Part shown: piece by piece, positions 44,144 to 52,359 of the stretch
Layout of the letters: each line of letters begins with the position of its first letter
Position numbering within the stretch: the stretch's first letter is position 1
Assembly (NCBI RefSeq): GCF_900113185.1
Contig: NZ_FOZD01000001.1
Location: 372,001 to 436,000 of the forward strand
Direction: 5' to 3'
DNA from: Agromyces sp. CF514
GTDB taxonomy: Bacteria; Actinomycetota; Actinomycetes; Actinomycetales; Microbacteriaceae
DNA: 64,000 nucleotides
The notes under the pieces: generated by a model
What the model saw: the letters and a program-made list of their open reading frames with translations, nothing else
Database searches by the model: none
What the model was told of the DNA's origin: nothing
Program-made: the position numbers and the translations under genes

Positions 44144-45186
44144 CACTCCTTCGCCCCGCCGGCGGGGGCGCCGGGGTCTTCGTCGGCGGTTCCGGATGCC
44201 GCGGCCGGCGGTTCCTCGTCGGGTGCGGGCCCGTCGGGGGCAGGCGAAGGTTCGTCGGGCTCGGGCTCGTCGGCCGCGCCGTCGCCGTGCGCTTCGACCT
44301 CGCCGCTCACGAGCGTGAGGAAGGACTCCTCGAGCCCGGACTTCAGGCGGTACAGCGACTTGAGCTCGACACCGCCGACGAAGGCCGCGTGGCCGACGAG
44401 CCCGGGGTCGGGCTCGGCGACGATGAAGCCGTTGCGGCCCTCGGTGAACTCGAGGCCGGCCTGCGTGAGCGCCGCGGAGAGCCTGGCCCGGTCGGGCGAG
44501 TCGGCGATGGTGCGCGGCGCCGACTCGAGCTCGAGGCTCGCGAGCGTGCCGGTCTTCGCGAGCCGGCCGCGCGAGATGATCACGACGTCGTCGACGCTCT
44601 GCTGCACCTCGCTCAGCAGGTGCGAGCTCACGAGCACCGTGCGGCCGTCTTGGGCGAGGCGCTGGAGGAACATGCGGATCCACTTGATGCCCTCGGGGTC
44701 GAGGCCGTTGATCGGCTCGTCGAGCACGAACACCGACGGATCGCCGAGCAGCGTGAACGCGAGGGCCAGACGCTGCCGCATGCCGAGCGAATAGCCGCCC
44801 ACCCGGCGGTCGGCGAACTCGGTGAGCCCGACCTGCTCGAGCACGACGGGTACCCGAGACGAGGGGATGCCTGCGGCGGTGGCGGTCACCTTCAAATGGT
44901 TGCGTGCGGTTCGCCCCGGGTGGAAGTTCGCGTCGAGCGCGGCGCCGACCGTCTCGAGTGGGCGCTTCAGTGCGTGATACGGCGTGCCGCCGAACGTGGC
45001 CGTGCCGCTCGAGGCCTTCACGAGGCCGAGGAGCACTCGCAGGGTGGTCGTCTTGCCGGCGCCGTTCGGGCCGAGGAATCCGGTCACCCGGCCCGGTTGC
45101 ACCGTGAAGCTCAGGTCCTCGACGGCAGTCACGCTGCCGAAGTGCTTGCTGAGCCCCGTGATCTCGATGGGGATGCCGCTGTCCAT
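44143..45186 (-). CDS. ABC exporter ATP-binding protein (CcmA/DrrA-like)
   Basis: 347 residues from ATG 45186 with a GAGGAG ribosome site. Walker A is GPNGAGKTTT, the signature loop YSLGMRQRLALA, Walker B VFVLDEPINGLDPEG and the switch His lies in VSSHLLSEV. After the nucleotide-binding domain there is a C-terminal regulatory region (about 210-300), then an acidic Pro/Glu/Ala-rich tail of about 50 residues unusual for the family. It is paired with the ABC-2 permease downstream. A TAGGGT hexamer about 80 bases upstream is a possible -10. Confidence 0.93.
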   Translation of the reverse strand: MDSGIPIEITGLSKHFGSVTAVEDLSFTVQPGRVTGFLGPNGAGKTTTLRVLLGLVKASSGTATFGGTPYHALKRPLETVGAALDANFHPGRTARNHLKVTATAAGIPSSRVPVVLEQVGLTEFADRRVGGYSLGMRQRLALAFTLLGDPSVFVLDEPINGLDPEGIKWIRMFLQRLAQDGRTVLVSSHLLSEVQQSVDDVVIISRGRLAKTGTLASLELESAPRTIADSPDRARLSAALTQAGLEFTEGRNGFIVAEPDPGLVGHAAFVGGVELKSLYRLKSGLEESFLTLVSGEVEAHGDGAADEPEPDEPSPAPDGPAPDEEPPAAASGTADEDPGAPAGGAKE

Positions 45187-45267
45187 GCGCTCTCCTCGTG
45201 GCCGGGGGCGAGCGGGCCGCACATGACCGCGCCCCCGCACGGCCCGGCGACCGGTCGCCTCCCGCTC

Positions 45268-45273
45268 ACCCTA
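45268..45273 (-). promoter_or_regulatory. Candidate -10 of the ABC exporter operon
   Basis: TAGGGT on the minus strand at 45268-45273, about 80 bases upstream of the ATPase start. No convincing -35 was found. The gap 45187-45381 otherwise holds no gene. Confidence 0.3.
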
Positions 45274-45381
45274 GCGAGCGCGGGCGCGCCGCGGCATCCG
45301 TCACGCGGGGGATTCGCGAGATCGACGGATGCCGCGGGCGGGCCGTTCGGGCTGATGGGGGGCGTTTCTGTGGCCCCTGCG

Positions 45382-46158
45382 TCAGTTGAGCGGGCGGATC
45401 CCTTCGGGCAGCACGCCGCCGAGGTAGAGGTCGGTCGCGAGGTCCTGGAGTGCGCCGAGCGCGACGCGCTGGATCGTGGGGCCGTACGAGACGCGCGCGA
45501 CGCCGAGCTCCTGCAGGCGCTCGGGCGCAGGAACGCCGGGCAGGCCGATGAGCGTGACCTTGAGCTCGCCGATGCCGGAGACGAGCTCGCGCACGACGTC
45601 TTCACCGAAGATGCCGGGCACGAACACGCTCGTCGCACCCGCGTCGAGGTACGCGCGCCCGCGCTCGATCGCGTCGGCGACGTTCACCTCGAGCGTGCGG
45701 TCGCGGCCACGGAGGAAGGCGTCGGTGCGTGCGTTCAGTGCGAACGGCACGCCCTCGGCGTCGGCCGCGGCGACCGATGCCCGAACGGCCGCGACCGACT
45801 CGTCGAGCGGCTTCAGCTGGTCCTCGAGGTTGGCGCCGACGATGCCCTCGCCGATCGCGCGGCGGATCGTCTCGCCGGCGTCGCCGTACCCGGCCTCGAG
45901 ATCGGCGCTCACGGGCACGTCGACGGCGCGGGCGATACGGCCGACCATGTCGAGCATGAGCTCGACGGGGATCTGCTCGCCGTCCTCGTAGCCGAAGGTC
46001 GCGGCGATCGAGTGGCTCGCGGTCGCGAGGGCCTTCGTGCCGGGCAGGGCGGCGACGGCGCGCGCCGAGACGACGTCCCAGACGTTCACCACCTGGAGCA
46101 GTTCGGGTGCGGTGTGCAGGCGGCGGAGTTCGGTGGCGTGTTCGACGATCGTGGTCAT
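45382..46158 (-). CDS. Isocitrate lyase/PEP mutase superfamily protein
   Basis: 258 residues. A TIM-barrel protein with the metal/phosphate-site residues of the PEP mutase branch: VNVWDVVSARAV, PVSADLEAGYGD (Asp/Glu pair), GANLEDQ and FALNARTDAFL. The isocitrate lyase KKCGH loop is absent, so it is not a glyoxylate-cycle enzyme. Related proteins act as carboxy-PEP mutase, oxaloacetate decarboxylase or 2-methylisocitrate lyase-like enzymes; the actual substrate cannot be told. TACGCT six bases before the ATG suggests a leaderless transcript. Confidence 0.88.
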   Translation of the reverse strand: MTTIVEHATELRRLHTAPELLQVVNVWDVVSARAVAALPGTKALATASHSIAATFGYEDGEQIPVELMLDMVGRIARAVDVPVSADLEAGYGDAGETIRRAIGEGIVGANLEDQLKPLDESVAAVRASVAAADAEGVPFALNARTDAFLRGRDRTLEVNVADAIERGRAYLDAGATSVFVPGIFGEDVVRELVSGIGELKVTLIGLPGVPAPERLQELGVARVSYGPTIQRVALGALQDLATDLYLGGVLPEGIRPLN

Positions 46159-46164
46159 GTCTCC

Positions 46165-46170
46165 AGCGTA
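46165..46170 (-). promoter_or_regulatory. -10 element of the PEP-mutase-like gene (leaderless)
   Basis: TACGCT on the minus strand with six bases (GGAGAC) to the ATG. The GGAG is too close to the start to work as a ribosome site. Confidence 0.55.
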
Positions 46171-46232
46171 TGGTCGCGCAGGGCGCCCCTCGCCGGGATG
46201 CGCGACTTCGATCCGATCGCGTCCGGAACCCG

Positions 46233-47489
46233 CTACTCGGCCGGCGAGCCCAGCGCCGCAGAGAGTCCCGCGATCAGGCGGTCGATGTCGGCGTCGTCTG
46301 TGTACGGCGCGAGGCCGACGCGCAGGCCGCCCTCGTCGCCGAGACCGAGCCGCCGCGACGCCTCGAGCGCGTAGAAGTTGCTGCTCGGCGCGAGCACCTT
46401 CGCCGCGGCGAGCCGCTCCGAGACGGCGGATGCCTCGTGGCCGGCGAACGTGAGCAGCAGCGTCGGGGTGCGGCGAGCCGCCCGCGAGTGCACCGTCACA
46501 CCGGGCAGTCCGCCGAGGGCGGCCTCGAGGCGTGCCAGCAGGCCCGACTCGTGCTCATGGAGTGCCGCGTACGAGGCCTGCAACCGCGCGCGGCGCGAGG
46601 CCGCGGCATCCGTCGCCCCGTGGTCGTCGCCGCCGACACCGTCGGAACCCGACGTGGCGAGCCCTGCCAGCACGTCGACCGCGGCCGTGACCCCGGCGAG
46701 CAGCTCGTAGGGCAGCGTGCCGAACTCGAAGCGCTCGGGCACGACATCCGTCGCCGGCAGCAGCTTGTCGGGCGTGATCGTCTCGAGCAGCTCGGGTCGC
46801 GAGACGAGCACGCCGCAGTGCGGGCCGAGGAACTTGTACGGCGAGCACGTGAAGAAGTCCGCGCCGAGCGCGTCGAGGTCGGGCAGTTCGTGGGCGCTGT
46901 AGTGCACGCCGTCGACCCAGACCAGCGCGCCGACGGCGTGCGCGGCCGAGGCGATGGCCGCGACATCCGGCATCGTGCCGATGAGGTTCGACGCGCCCGT
47001 GACCGCGACGAGCCGCGTGCGATCGCCGAGGAGCGAGGTGACCGCCTCGACCGGGAGTTCGCCCGTCGCCGGGTCGAACTCGGCCCAGCGCACCGTCGCG
47101 CCGACGCGCTCGGCGGCCTGCACCCACGGGCGCACGTTCGAGTCGTGGTCGAGGCTCGTGACGATCACCTCGTCGCCGGGACCCCACCCCTTCGACAGGT
47201 GCCGCGAGAAGTCGTACGTGAGCTGGGTGGCGGAGCGACCCTGCACGATGCCCCGCGGGTGCGTGTTCGCGAAGTCGGCCATCGCGAGCCGGAACCCGTG
47301 CACCGCGTCTTCGGCGCGCTGCTCCGAGACCGACGACGTGCCGCGGTTCGACAGCGGGCCCGTGAGCACCGAGGCGATGGCCTCGCCGACCGCGAGCGGC
47401 GTCTGCGTGCCGCCCGGCCCGTCGAAGTGCGCCCACCCGCTCTCGAGCGACGGGAATCCGGATCTGATGCGCGCGACGTCGTAGGCCAT
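46233..47489 (-). CDS. Class V aminotransferase, cysteine-desulfurase-like
   Basis: 418 residues from ATG 47489. PLP-dependent fold type I protein. The PLP lysine lies in CSPYKFLGPHCGVL, preceded by VWVDGVHYSAHELPDLDALG. The N-terminal FPSLESGWAHFDGPGGTQ is that of the cysteine-desulfurase-like subfamily (TIGR01976 type) rather than of SufS or IscS. There are no suf genes nearby. Substrate unknown; possible roles are desulfuration or kynureninase-like chemistry. The start is leaderless (TATGCT six bases upstream), and the gene is divergent from the LssY-like gene with 38 bases between. Confidence 0.88.
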   Translation of the reverse strand: MAYDVARIRSGFPSLESGWAHFDGPGGTQTPLAVGEAIASVLTGPLSNRGTSSVSEQRAEDAVHGFRLAMADFANTHPRGIVQGRSATQLTYDFSRHLSKGWGPGDEVIVTSLDHDSNVRPWVQAAERVGATVRWAEFDPATGELPVEAVTSLLGDRTRLVAVTGASNLIGTMPDVAAIASAAHAVGALVWVDGVHYSAHELPDLDALGADFFTCSPYKFLGPHCGVLVSRPELLETITPDKLLPATDVVPERFEFGTLPYELLAGVTAAVDVLAGLATSGSDGVGGDDHGATDAAASRRARLQASYAALHEHESGLLARLEAALGGLPGVTVHSRAARRTPTLLLTFAGHEASAVSERLAAAKVLAPSSNFYALEASRRLGLGDEGGLRVGLAPYTDDADIDRLIAGLSAALGSPAE

Positions 47490-47495
47490 GCCGTG

Positions 47496-47521
47496 AGCAT
47501 AGGCGCGGGCCCGGATAGCAT
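47496..47521. promoter_or_regulatory. Overlapping divergent leaderless promoters
   Basis: On the minus strand TATGCT (47496-47501) stands six bases before ATG 47489. On the plus strand TAGCAT (47516-47521) stands six bases before ATG 47528. The -35 region of the plus promoter (about 47493-47498) would overlap the minus -10. Confidence 0.6.
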
Positions 47522-47527
47522 GCACTC

Positions 47528-48424
47528 ATGAGCGGGGAGGGGACCGCGGCTTCCGGCGCATCGGTGCAGGTGCAGTCGCAGGCGTCGGCGGGTCCGGCAC
47601 GGGCGGGCGAGAAGCGCAGGCGGCGCTTCTCGGTGAACGCCGTGCTCGACGAGTTCTTCTTCGTGTTCGCCGGGCTCGCGTCGCTGTGGCTGGCCTACGT
47701 GCTCTTCAGCGAGTCGTTCACGCTGGGGTGGTGGGGCATCGTCGTGATGATCGCGTTCTGGGTGCTGCTCGCCTACCTGGTGCTGCCGCGCCTGCACCGC
47801 GTGCTCACGACGATCTACGTGCCCGACTACTTCATGGGGCGCACGCGCACGAGCGACGGGCTGTTCGGCGACCCCGTCAACCTGGCCGTGCTGGGCGACG
47901 AGGCGCGGCTGCTCCAGTCCATGCAGGATGCCGGGTGGACCCGTGCCGACGAGGTGACCGCGGCATCGAGCTGGCGCATCATCACGTCGACCATCACCCG
48001 GCGAAGCTACGACGAGGCCCCGGTCAGCCCGCTGTTCCTGTTCGGCCGCAAGCAGGACTTCGCGTTCCAGCAGGAGGTCGAGGGCAACCCGGCCAAGCGG
48101 CACCACGTGCGGTTCTGGCGAACGCCGGAGGGATGGCTGCTGCCGGGCGGCGCCCGGGTCGACTGGCTCGCGGCCGGCACGTTCGACCGCGCCGTGGGAT
48201 TCTCGATGTTCACGCTCCAGGTCACGCACAAGATCGACGCCGACACCGACGTCGAGCGGGACCACATCGTGCGCACCATGCGGGACGCCGATGCGGCCAT
48301 CGAGGTCAGCGTGCTCGCGGACTTCTCGACCGGGTATCACTCGCGCAACGGCGGAGGCGACACCATCCGCACCGACGGCGACCTGCCCGTGATCGACGTG
48401 AGCGGCGTGGCGGTGACGACGTGA
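47528..48424 (+). CDS. LssY C-terminal domain membrane protein
   Basis: 298 residues. Two membrane helices (residues about 44-62 and 68-88) after a basic, Gln/Ala-rich N-terminus, then the soluble LssY_C-type domain: GDPVNLAVLGDEARLLQSMQDAGW, SPLFLFGRKQDFAFQQEV, HHVRFWRTPEGW and VTHKIDADTDVERDHIV. The His-rich strand resembles lipid- or phosphate-binding proteins linked to PAP2 phosphatases, but the function is not established. The start is leaderless. It overlaps the next gene by GTGA, so the two membrane proteins probably work together. Confidence 0.87.
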   Translation: MSGEGTAASGASVQVQSQASAGPARAGEKRRRRFSVNAVLDEFFFVFAGLASLWLAYVLFSESFTLGWWGIVVMIAFWVLLAYLVLPRLHRVLTTIYVPDYFMGRTRTSDGLFGDPVNLAVLGDEARLLQSMQDAGWTRADEVTAASSWRIITSTITRRSYDEAPVSPLFLFGRKQDFAFQQEVEGNPAKRHHVRFWRTPEGWLLPGGARVDWLAAGTFDRAVGFSMFTLQVTHKIDADTDVERDHIVRTMRDADAAIEVSVLADFSTGYHSRNGGGDTIRTDGDLPVIDVSGVAVTT

Positions 48425-48972
48425 GCGGCCTCGAGGAGCGCAAGCGGTCGGCGACCGAGCCGTTCGAGTCGCTCGTCGGGCGAACGGATGCCGCGCCGCC
48501 CATGAAGCGTCCGGCTGCGGTGACCATGGGCGCGGTGCTCGTCGTGCTGCGGGTGCTCGGCGGTGCGATCTGGCTGCTCCTGCTCGGCACGAACTGGCGC
48601 ACCGTCATTGCGGAGGAACTCGACGTCACGACGGTCGACCCCGACACCTTGAACGCCTCGCTCGCGATCATCGTCGTGCCCGGCGCCGTCATCCTCCTCG
48701 TCGAGCTCGTGCTGGCCTGGCTGATCTTCCTCGGCGTGAACTGGGCGCGGATCGTCGTCATGCTCTTCGCCACGCTCAGCATCAGCGCGTCGTTCGTCGC
48801 CTGGTGGGTCGGCGACCAGGAGCTGCACCTCGACTTCACGCTCGTGACGCTCTCGCTCGACATCCTCGTGATGCTCGCCCTGTCGAGCCGCGCGGCGCGC
48901 GACTATGCGCGGCGGCCGAAAACCCGCACGATCAGGGGTGCCACTGGTTCGACCGAGCACGGCGGTTCCTAG
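48421..48972 (+). CDS. Four-helix membrane protein, unknown
   Basis: 183 residues, GTG start overlapping the LssY-like stop. A soluble N-terminus of about 35 residues precedes four predicted membrane helices (about 36-57, 78-100, 104-125, 135-155) with a basic C-terminal tail. No named family is recognised. Co-translation with the LssY-domain protein suggests a common complex. The end of the frame lies over the promoter of the following serine hydrolase gene (TAGTCT includes the stop TAG). Confidence 0.75.
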   Translation: MSGLEERKRSATEPFESLVGRTDAAPPMKRPAAVTMGAVLVVLRVLGGAIWLLLLGTNWRTVIAEELDVTTVDPDTLNASLAIIVVPGAVILLVELVLAWLIFLGVNWARIVVMLFATLSISASFVAWWVGDQELHLDFTLVTLSLDILVMLALSSRAARDYARRPKTRTIRGATGSTEHGGS

Positions 48973-48975
48973 TCT
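48970..48975 (+). promoter_or_regulatory. -10 element of the serine hydrolase gene (leaderless)
   Basis: TAGTCT starts with the stop codon of the previous gene and ends six bases before ATG 48982. Confidence 0.6.
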
Positions 48976-48981
48976 GGCGTG

Positions 48982-50109
48982 ATGCCCGTGACATCCGCCC
49001 CCTCCCGAGCCGTGCTCCGACCGGCGCTCGCCGTCACCGCGGCGGTCGCGACCGGATGCCTCGTGCTGTGCCTCTCGGCGTGCGCGCCCCCGGTCGCGAC
49101 CAACCCCGTCGCCTCGACCGAGACCCCTCCCGGCGGGTACACGGGGGATGCCGCGCTCGCCGAGCTCCTGCGACCGAGCTTCGCCTCGGTCGATCCGGCG
49201 CCGGCCGTGGCCGCAGCCGTCATCGAGGCTGACGGCACCGTGCGAACGGTGTTCCACGGCGCCGACGAATCGTCGGTGTTCGAGATCGGCTCCATCACGA
49301 AGACGTTCACGGGGGAGTTGGTCGCCGAGGCGATCGCACGCGGCGAGGTCGAGCTCGACGACACGCTCGACGAGCACCTCGACCTGGCGGGCACGCCCGT
49401 GGGCGAGCTGGCGATCGCCGACCTCGTGACCCACAGCTCGGGCCTTCCGACGTTCCCCGATCCCGATCCCGCCTGGCTCGATCGGCTGCGGGCCGCCTAC
49501 GAGGCGGGAGAGGACGGCATCGACGAGACGCTCGACGAGCTCCTCGCCGAGGCCCGCTCGGTGCCGGCTTCGTCGATCAGCGCCGAGCGGCAGTACTCGA
49601 ACCTCGGGGCCGCGCTCGTCGGGCAGGCGCTCGCCGCGGCCGCGGGCACCGACTACCAGACCCTGCTCGAGGACCGGTTGTTCGGGCCGCTGGGCCTGGA
49701 CGCCGCAAGCCTTCCGCTCGTCGACTCCGAGGTGCCGACCGGGCACCTCGACGGTGCCGGCGAGGCGGGCGACCCCGCCGAGCCGACGACGCTCGCCGCC
49801 TACGCGCCCGCGGGCGGCATCCACGCGACCCTCGGCGACCTCGTCGCGTACGCCGAGGCGGTGATCGACGGCCCGCTCACCGGGAGCGCGGCCCAGCAGG
49901 CGCACGGCGAGGTCGCCGACACCGGCTACTTCTGGGGCCTCCAGCAGGTGGGCGGCCACGCCGTCGTCGAGCACGGCGGCATGACGAACGGCTTCTCGAG
50001 CATGCTCTTCATCGACACGACCGCCGGCACCGCCTCGATCGTGCTCGTGAACCGCAACCTGGGGCTCGAGGGGGTCGCCGAGACGTTGATCGCCGCAACC
50101 GGGCGTTAG
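48982..50109 (+). CDS. Serine hydrolase lipoprotein, class C beta-lactamase family
   Basis: 375 residues. The signal peptide ends in the lipobox LSAC, so the protein is lipid-anchored outside. Catalytic SITK (S104, K107), the Tyr motif YSN in ERQYSNLG, and HGG (VEHGGMTNGF) in place of KTG are as in D-alanyl-D-alanine carboxypeptidase/esterase-like relatives. The length fits the family. Probable role: cell-wall peptide or ester hydrolysis; a true beta-lactamase cannot be excluded. Its stop overlaps by four bases the stop of the convergent SIS-domain gene. Confidence 0.92.
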   Translation: MPVTSAPSRAVLRPALAVTAAVATGCLVLCLSACAPPVATNPVASTETPPGGYTGDAALAELLRPSFASVDPAPAVAAAVIEADGTVRTVFHGADESSVFEIGSITKTFTGELVAEAIARGEVELDDTLDEHLDLAGTPVGELAIADLVTHSSGLPTFPDPDPAWLDRLRAAYEAGEDGIDETLDELLAEARSVPASSISAERQYSNLGAALVGQALAAAAGTDYQTLLEDRLFGPLGLDAASLPLVDSEVPTGHLDGAGEAGDPAEPTTLAAYAPAGGIHATLGDLVAYAEAVIDGPLTGSAAQQAHGEVADTGYFWGLQQVGGHAVVEHGGMTNGFSSMLFIDTTAGTASIVLVNRNLGLEGVAETLIAATGR

Positions 50110-51092
50110 GGCGCGCCCTCGCCGAACGTGCGCAGCCAGTGGTCGGCCACGAGCTCGGCGACGAGGAGCTCGGTGAGCGCGGCGACCGAGTCGTCGGTGT
50201 CGCCCGCGAACCGGATCACCTGCTCGGCGCCCGGCAGGTCGCGCCCGATCGAGGCGAACCGCGAGCCGCGCTGCGCCATCCAGTCGAGCGCCTGCGCGTC
50301 CCATGCCGAGCCGGCGAACACGAGCGCGCGGTAGTCCTGCGTCTTCGTGAGGTAGACGTCGACGTGCGACCAGTCGCCGGTCTCCGACGCGAAGGCGCTG
50401 CGGCGCGGCACCTCGCGGAGCATGAGGGCCGACTGCTGCGCGCTCGACCCGCGCTCGGCGGGGGCGAGCACCCACGTGCCCATCGGACCGGCGAGCAGAT
50501 CGGCGACCTGGGGCATCCAGCTGTCGGCCGTGGCGAGCAGCACCGCGTTGGCGATGGCCGCGGCGCGCACGGCCTCGGCATCGAACCGTTCGGCGGGCGC
50601 CGTGCCGAGCAGTTCCTCGAGCACCGCGTCGAGCACGGCGAACGTCGCGCGGAACGTGCGGCACGCGACGCCCGACGCCTCGACGCCCGCGAGCAGCGGC
50701 ACGACGACGTCGGCCAGGCGCCCGAGCTCGGAGTCGGGCCGGTTCGTGACGGCCACGAGCCGTCCGGTGCCGCGGTACCGCTCGATCGCGCGCAGCACCT
50801 CGACGCTGCCGCCGGTCGCCGAGACCGCGACGACCGCGAGGTCGGGCGCTGCGGGCGGTAGCAGCTCGGCGCTCGCGAGCTCGACAACGACGTTCGCGCC
50901 GACGCTGCGGTAGCGACGCGCGACCACGTCGGCGGCGTACCGGCTCGACCCCATGCCGAGCACGAGCACGCGCGCCGAACCGAGCATCGCGAGGCGTTCG
51001 AGTCCGGGCAGCCCGTCGTCGAGGGCGTCGGCGAGTCGCTCGAGCGTCGAGGGGATCAGGTCGAGGTCGGCTCGAAAGGCGGCGGTGTCCAT
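50106..51092 (-). CDS. SIS-domain (phosphosugar-binding) protein
   Basis: 328 residues from ATG 51092. Two SIS domains: the first with VLVLGMGSSRYAADVV and AVSATGGSVEV, the second around VLAPAERGSSAQQSALMLRE, the layout of GlmS isomerase domains and AgaS/FrlB-type sugar-phosphate deglycases or isomerases. There is no glutaminase domain. It overlaps the end of the glucosamine-kinase-like gene by 37 bases on the same strand, so a hexosamine-6-phosphate is the likely ligand. Inference: deaminase or isomerase acting after the kinase. Confidence 0.87.
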   Translation of the reverse strand: MDTAAFRADLDLIPSTLERLADALDDGLPGLERLAMLGSARVLVLGMGSSRYAADVVARRYRSVGANVVVELASAELLPPAAPDLAVVAVSATGGSVEVLRAIERYRGTGRLVAVTNRPDSELGRLADVVVPLLAGVEASGVACRTFRATFAVLDAVLEELLGTAPAERFDAEAVRAAAIANAVLLATADSWMPQVADLLAGPMGTWVLAPAERGSSAQQSALMLREVPRRSAFASETGDWSHVDVYLTKTQDYRALVFAGSAWDAQALDWMAQRGSRFASIGRDLPGAEQVIRFAGDTDDSVAALTELLVAELVADHWLRTFGEGAP

Positions 51093-52243
51093 GGGCTCTC
51101 CGGGGTCTCGTTCGTCGAAGCGTAGCGGTGCGTGATCGCCGCGTCGGGGGCGTAGCGCCACGGCGGCAGGAACCGGTCGGCGTAGTGCAGTTCGGCCGCG
51201 AGCTGCTCGGCCTCGAAGCCGGGCAGCAGGGCGGCGTCGAAGAGCTCGGCACGCGAGAGCTCGGCGCGGTAGGCCGCGAGCAGCTCGGCGCGCGCGCGGT
51301 CGGCCCAGCTCCACGCCCGGTCGTCGGGTCGACCCAGACGCTTCTGCGCGACCGCGGAGATGAGGTCGAGCGAGACGAGCAGGTGCGCGACGTCGCGAGC
51401 CGCGGCATCCGCTCGCTCCCGGTCTGCGGCGTCGAGCTGGGGGTCGCCGTCGAAGTCGATGAGCGTGTAGCGCCGGCCGTCGGCGGCACCCGGGTCGGGC
51501 GAGGCGAGCACCTGCCCGAGGTGCAGGTCGCCGTGGATGGGGAACTCGAGCCCCGGTGCAGTGCCTTCGAGCGAGCGGATGTCGCGCGCGAGCGCCTCGC
51601 GACGGTTGCGCAGGCGCTCCCCGGCGGCTCCCTCGCCCGCGGCGACGGCCCTGGCCAGCGCGTCGGCGGCGCGGTCGCGGCGTGCGGATGCGGCATCCGC
51701 TCCGCTCGGGGAGGCGTCGGCGCCCAGCACGTCGTGGATGCGGGCGACCTGCGCCCCGAGCGTCGAGGGCCATGCGGGGTCCCCGGGCCCGTCGAGGCCG
51801 CGCTCCACCGCCGCGACGACGTCGTCGACGGCCCAGGTCCAGCCGTCTTCGGCGCCGGGCAGGTACTCGGTCACGATCGCGAGCGTGGACTCGCCGAGCT
51901 CGGGATGCCGCCAGGCCACGCGCCCGTGCACGCGGGCCACGTCGTCGCTGCCGGCGTCGCCGAGCCGTTCGAGCAGGTGGCCGGCGCGATCGGCCGCGGC
52001 CCAGCGCCCGACGATCTTCACGACGAAGCGGTCGTCGACGATGACCGAGGTGTTGGTCTGGTCGACGGCGATGCCGCGTTCGGGCGCATCGGGCGAGAGG
52101 CCGTGCACGACGAGCGCGGTGATCGCACGCGCGACGCCGTCTCCGGCTGCCGGTCGCCGGCCGTCGAGGAGCACGCGACCGTCGCCGTCGACGGACAGCA
52201 CACGCCCGCCGATGACCGGGTGGAGGCCGTCGAATGAGTTCAT
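51056..52243 (-). CDS. Glucosamine kinase-like (maltokinase-fold) phosphotransferase
   Basis: 395 residues from ATG 52243. It has the aminoglycoside-phosphotransferase/maltokinase fold: VDQTNTSVIVDDRFVVKIVGRW in the N-lobe with the ATP lysine, TEYLPGAEDGW hinge, the catalytic loop HGDLHLGQVL and the metal Asp in YTLIDFDGDPQ. Actinobacterial proteins with this pattern and a short N-lobe have been shown to be glucosamine kinases (family knowledge); maltokinase is the alternative, but no trehalose synthase is nearby. The SIS-domain gene overlaps it. TACAAT lies nine bases before the ATG. It diverges from the polyamine importer. Confidence 0.82.
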   Translation of the reverse strand: MNSFDGLHPVIGGRVLSVDGDGRVLLDGRRPAAGDGVARAITALVVHGLSPDAPERGIAVDQTNTSVIVDDRFVVKIVGRWAAADRAGHLLERLGDAGSDDVARVHGRVAWRHPELGESTLAIVTEYLPGAEDGWTWAVDDVVAAVERGLDGPGDPAWPSTLGAQVARIHDVLGADASPSGADAASARRDRAADALARAVAAGEGAAGERLRNRREALARDIRSLEGTAPGLEFPIHGDLHLGQVLASPDPGAADGRRYTLIDFDGDPQLDAADRERADAAARDVAHLLVSLDLISAVAQKRLGRPDDRAWSWADRARAELLAAYRAELSRAELFDAALLPGFEAEQLAAELHYADRFLPPWRYAPDAAITHRYASTNETPESPWTPPPFEPTST

Positions 52244-52359
52244 TGAATTCGGATTGTAACTATTGTGCAAACTCCTCGCCAGTATGTCCGCACATCCATT
52301 GCGGTTTCTTCAGCGCCGGTGCAACAATCGCTCAACCTTTCCACCCCCAAGGAGGACTC
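52244..52359. promoter_or_regulatory. Divergent promoter region, glucosamine kinase versus polyamine importer
   Basis: AT-richer 116-base stretch. Minus strand: TACAAT (52253-52258), nine bases before the kinase start. Plus strand: TTGCGG (52299-52304) and AACAAT (52323-52328), 18 bases apart, are the best promoter match, followed by a perfect AAGGAGG ribosome site before ATG 52360. No clear operator was seen. Confidence 0.4.

Noticed and set aside
48982..50109. Calling the serine hydrolase a beta-lactamase
   Set aside because: The KTG motif is replaced by HGG and the family contains many esterases and peptidases; drug hydrolysis cannot be read from the sequence.
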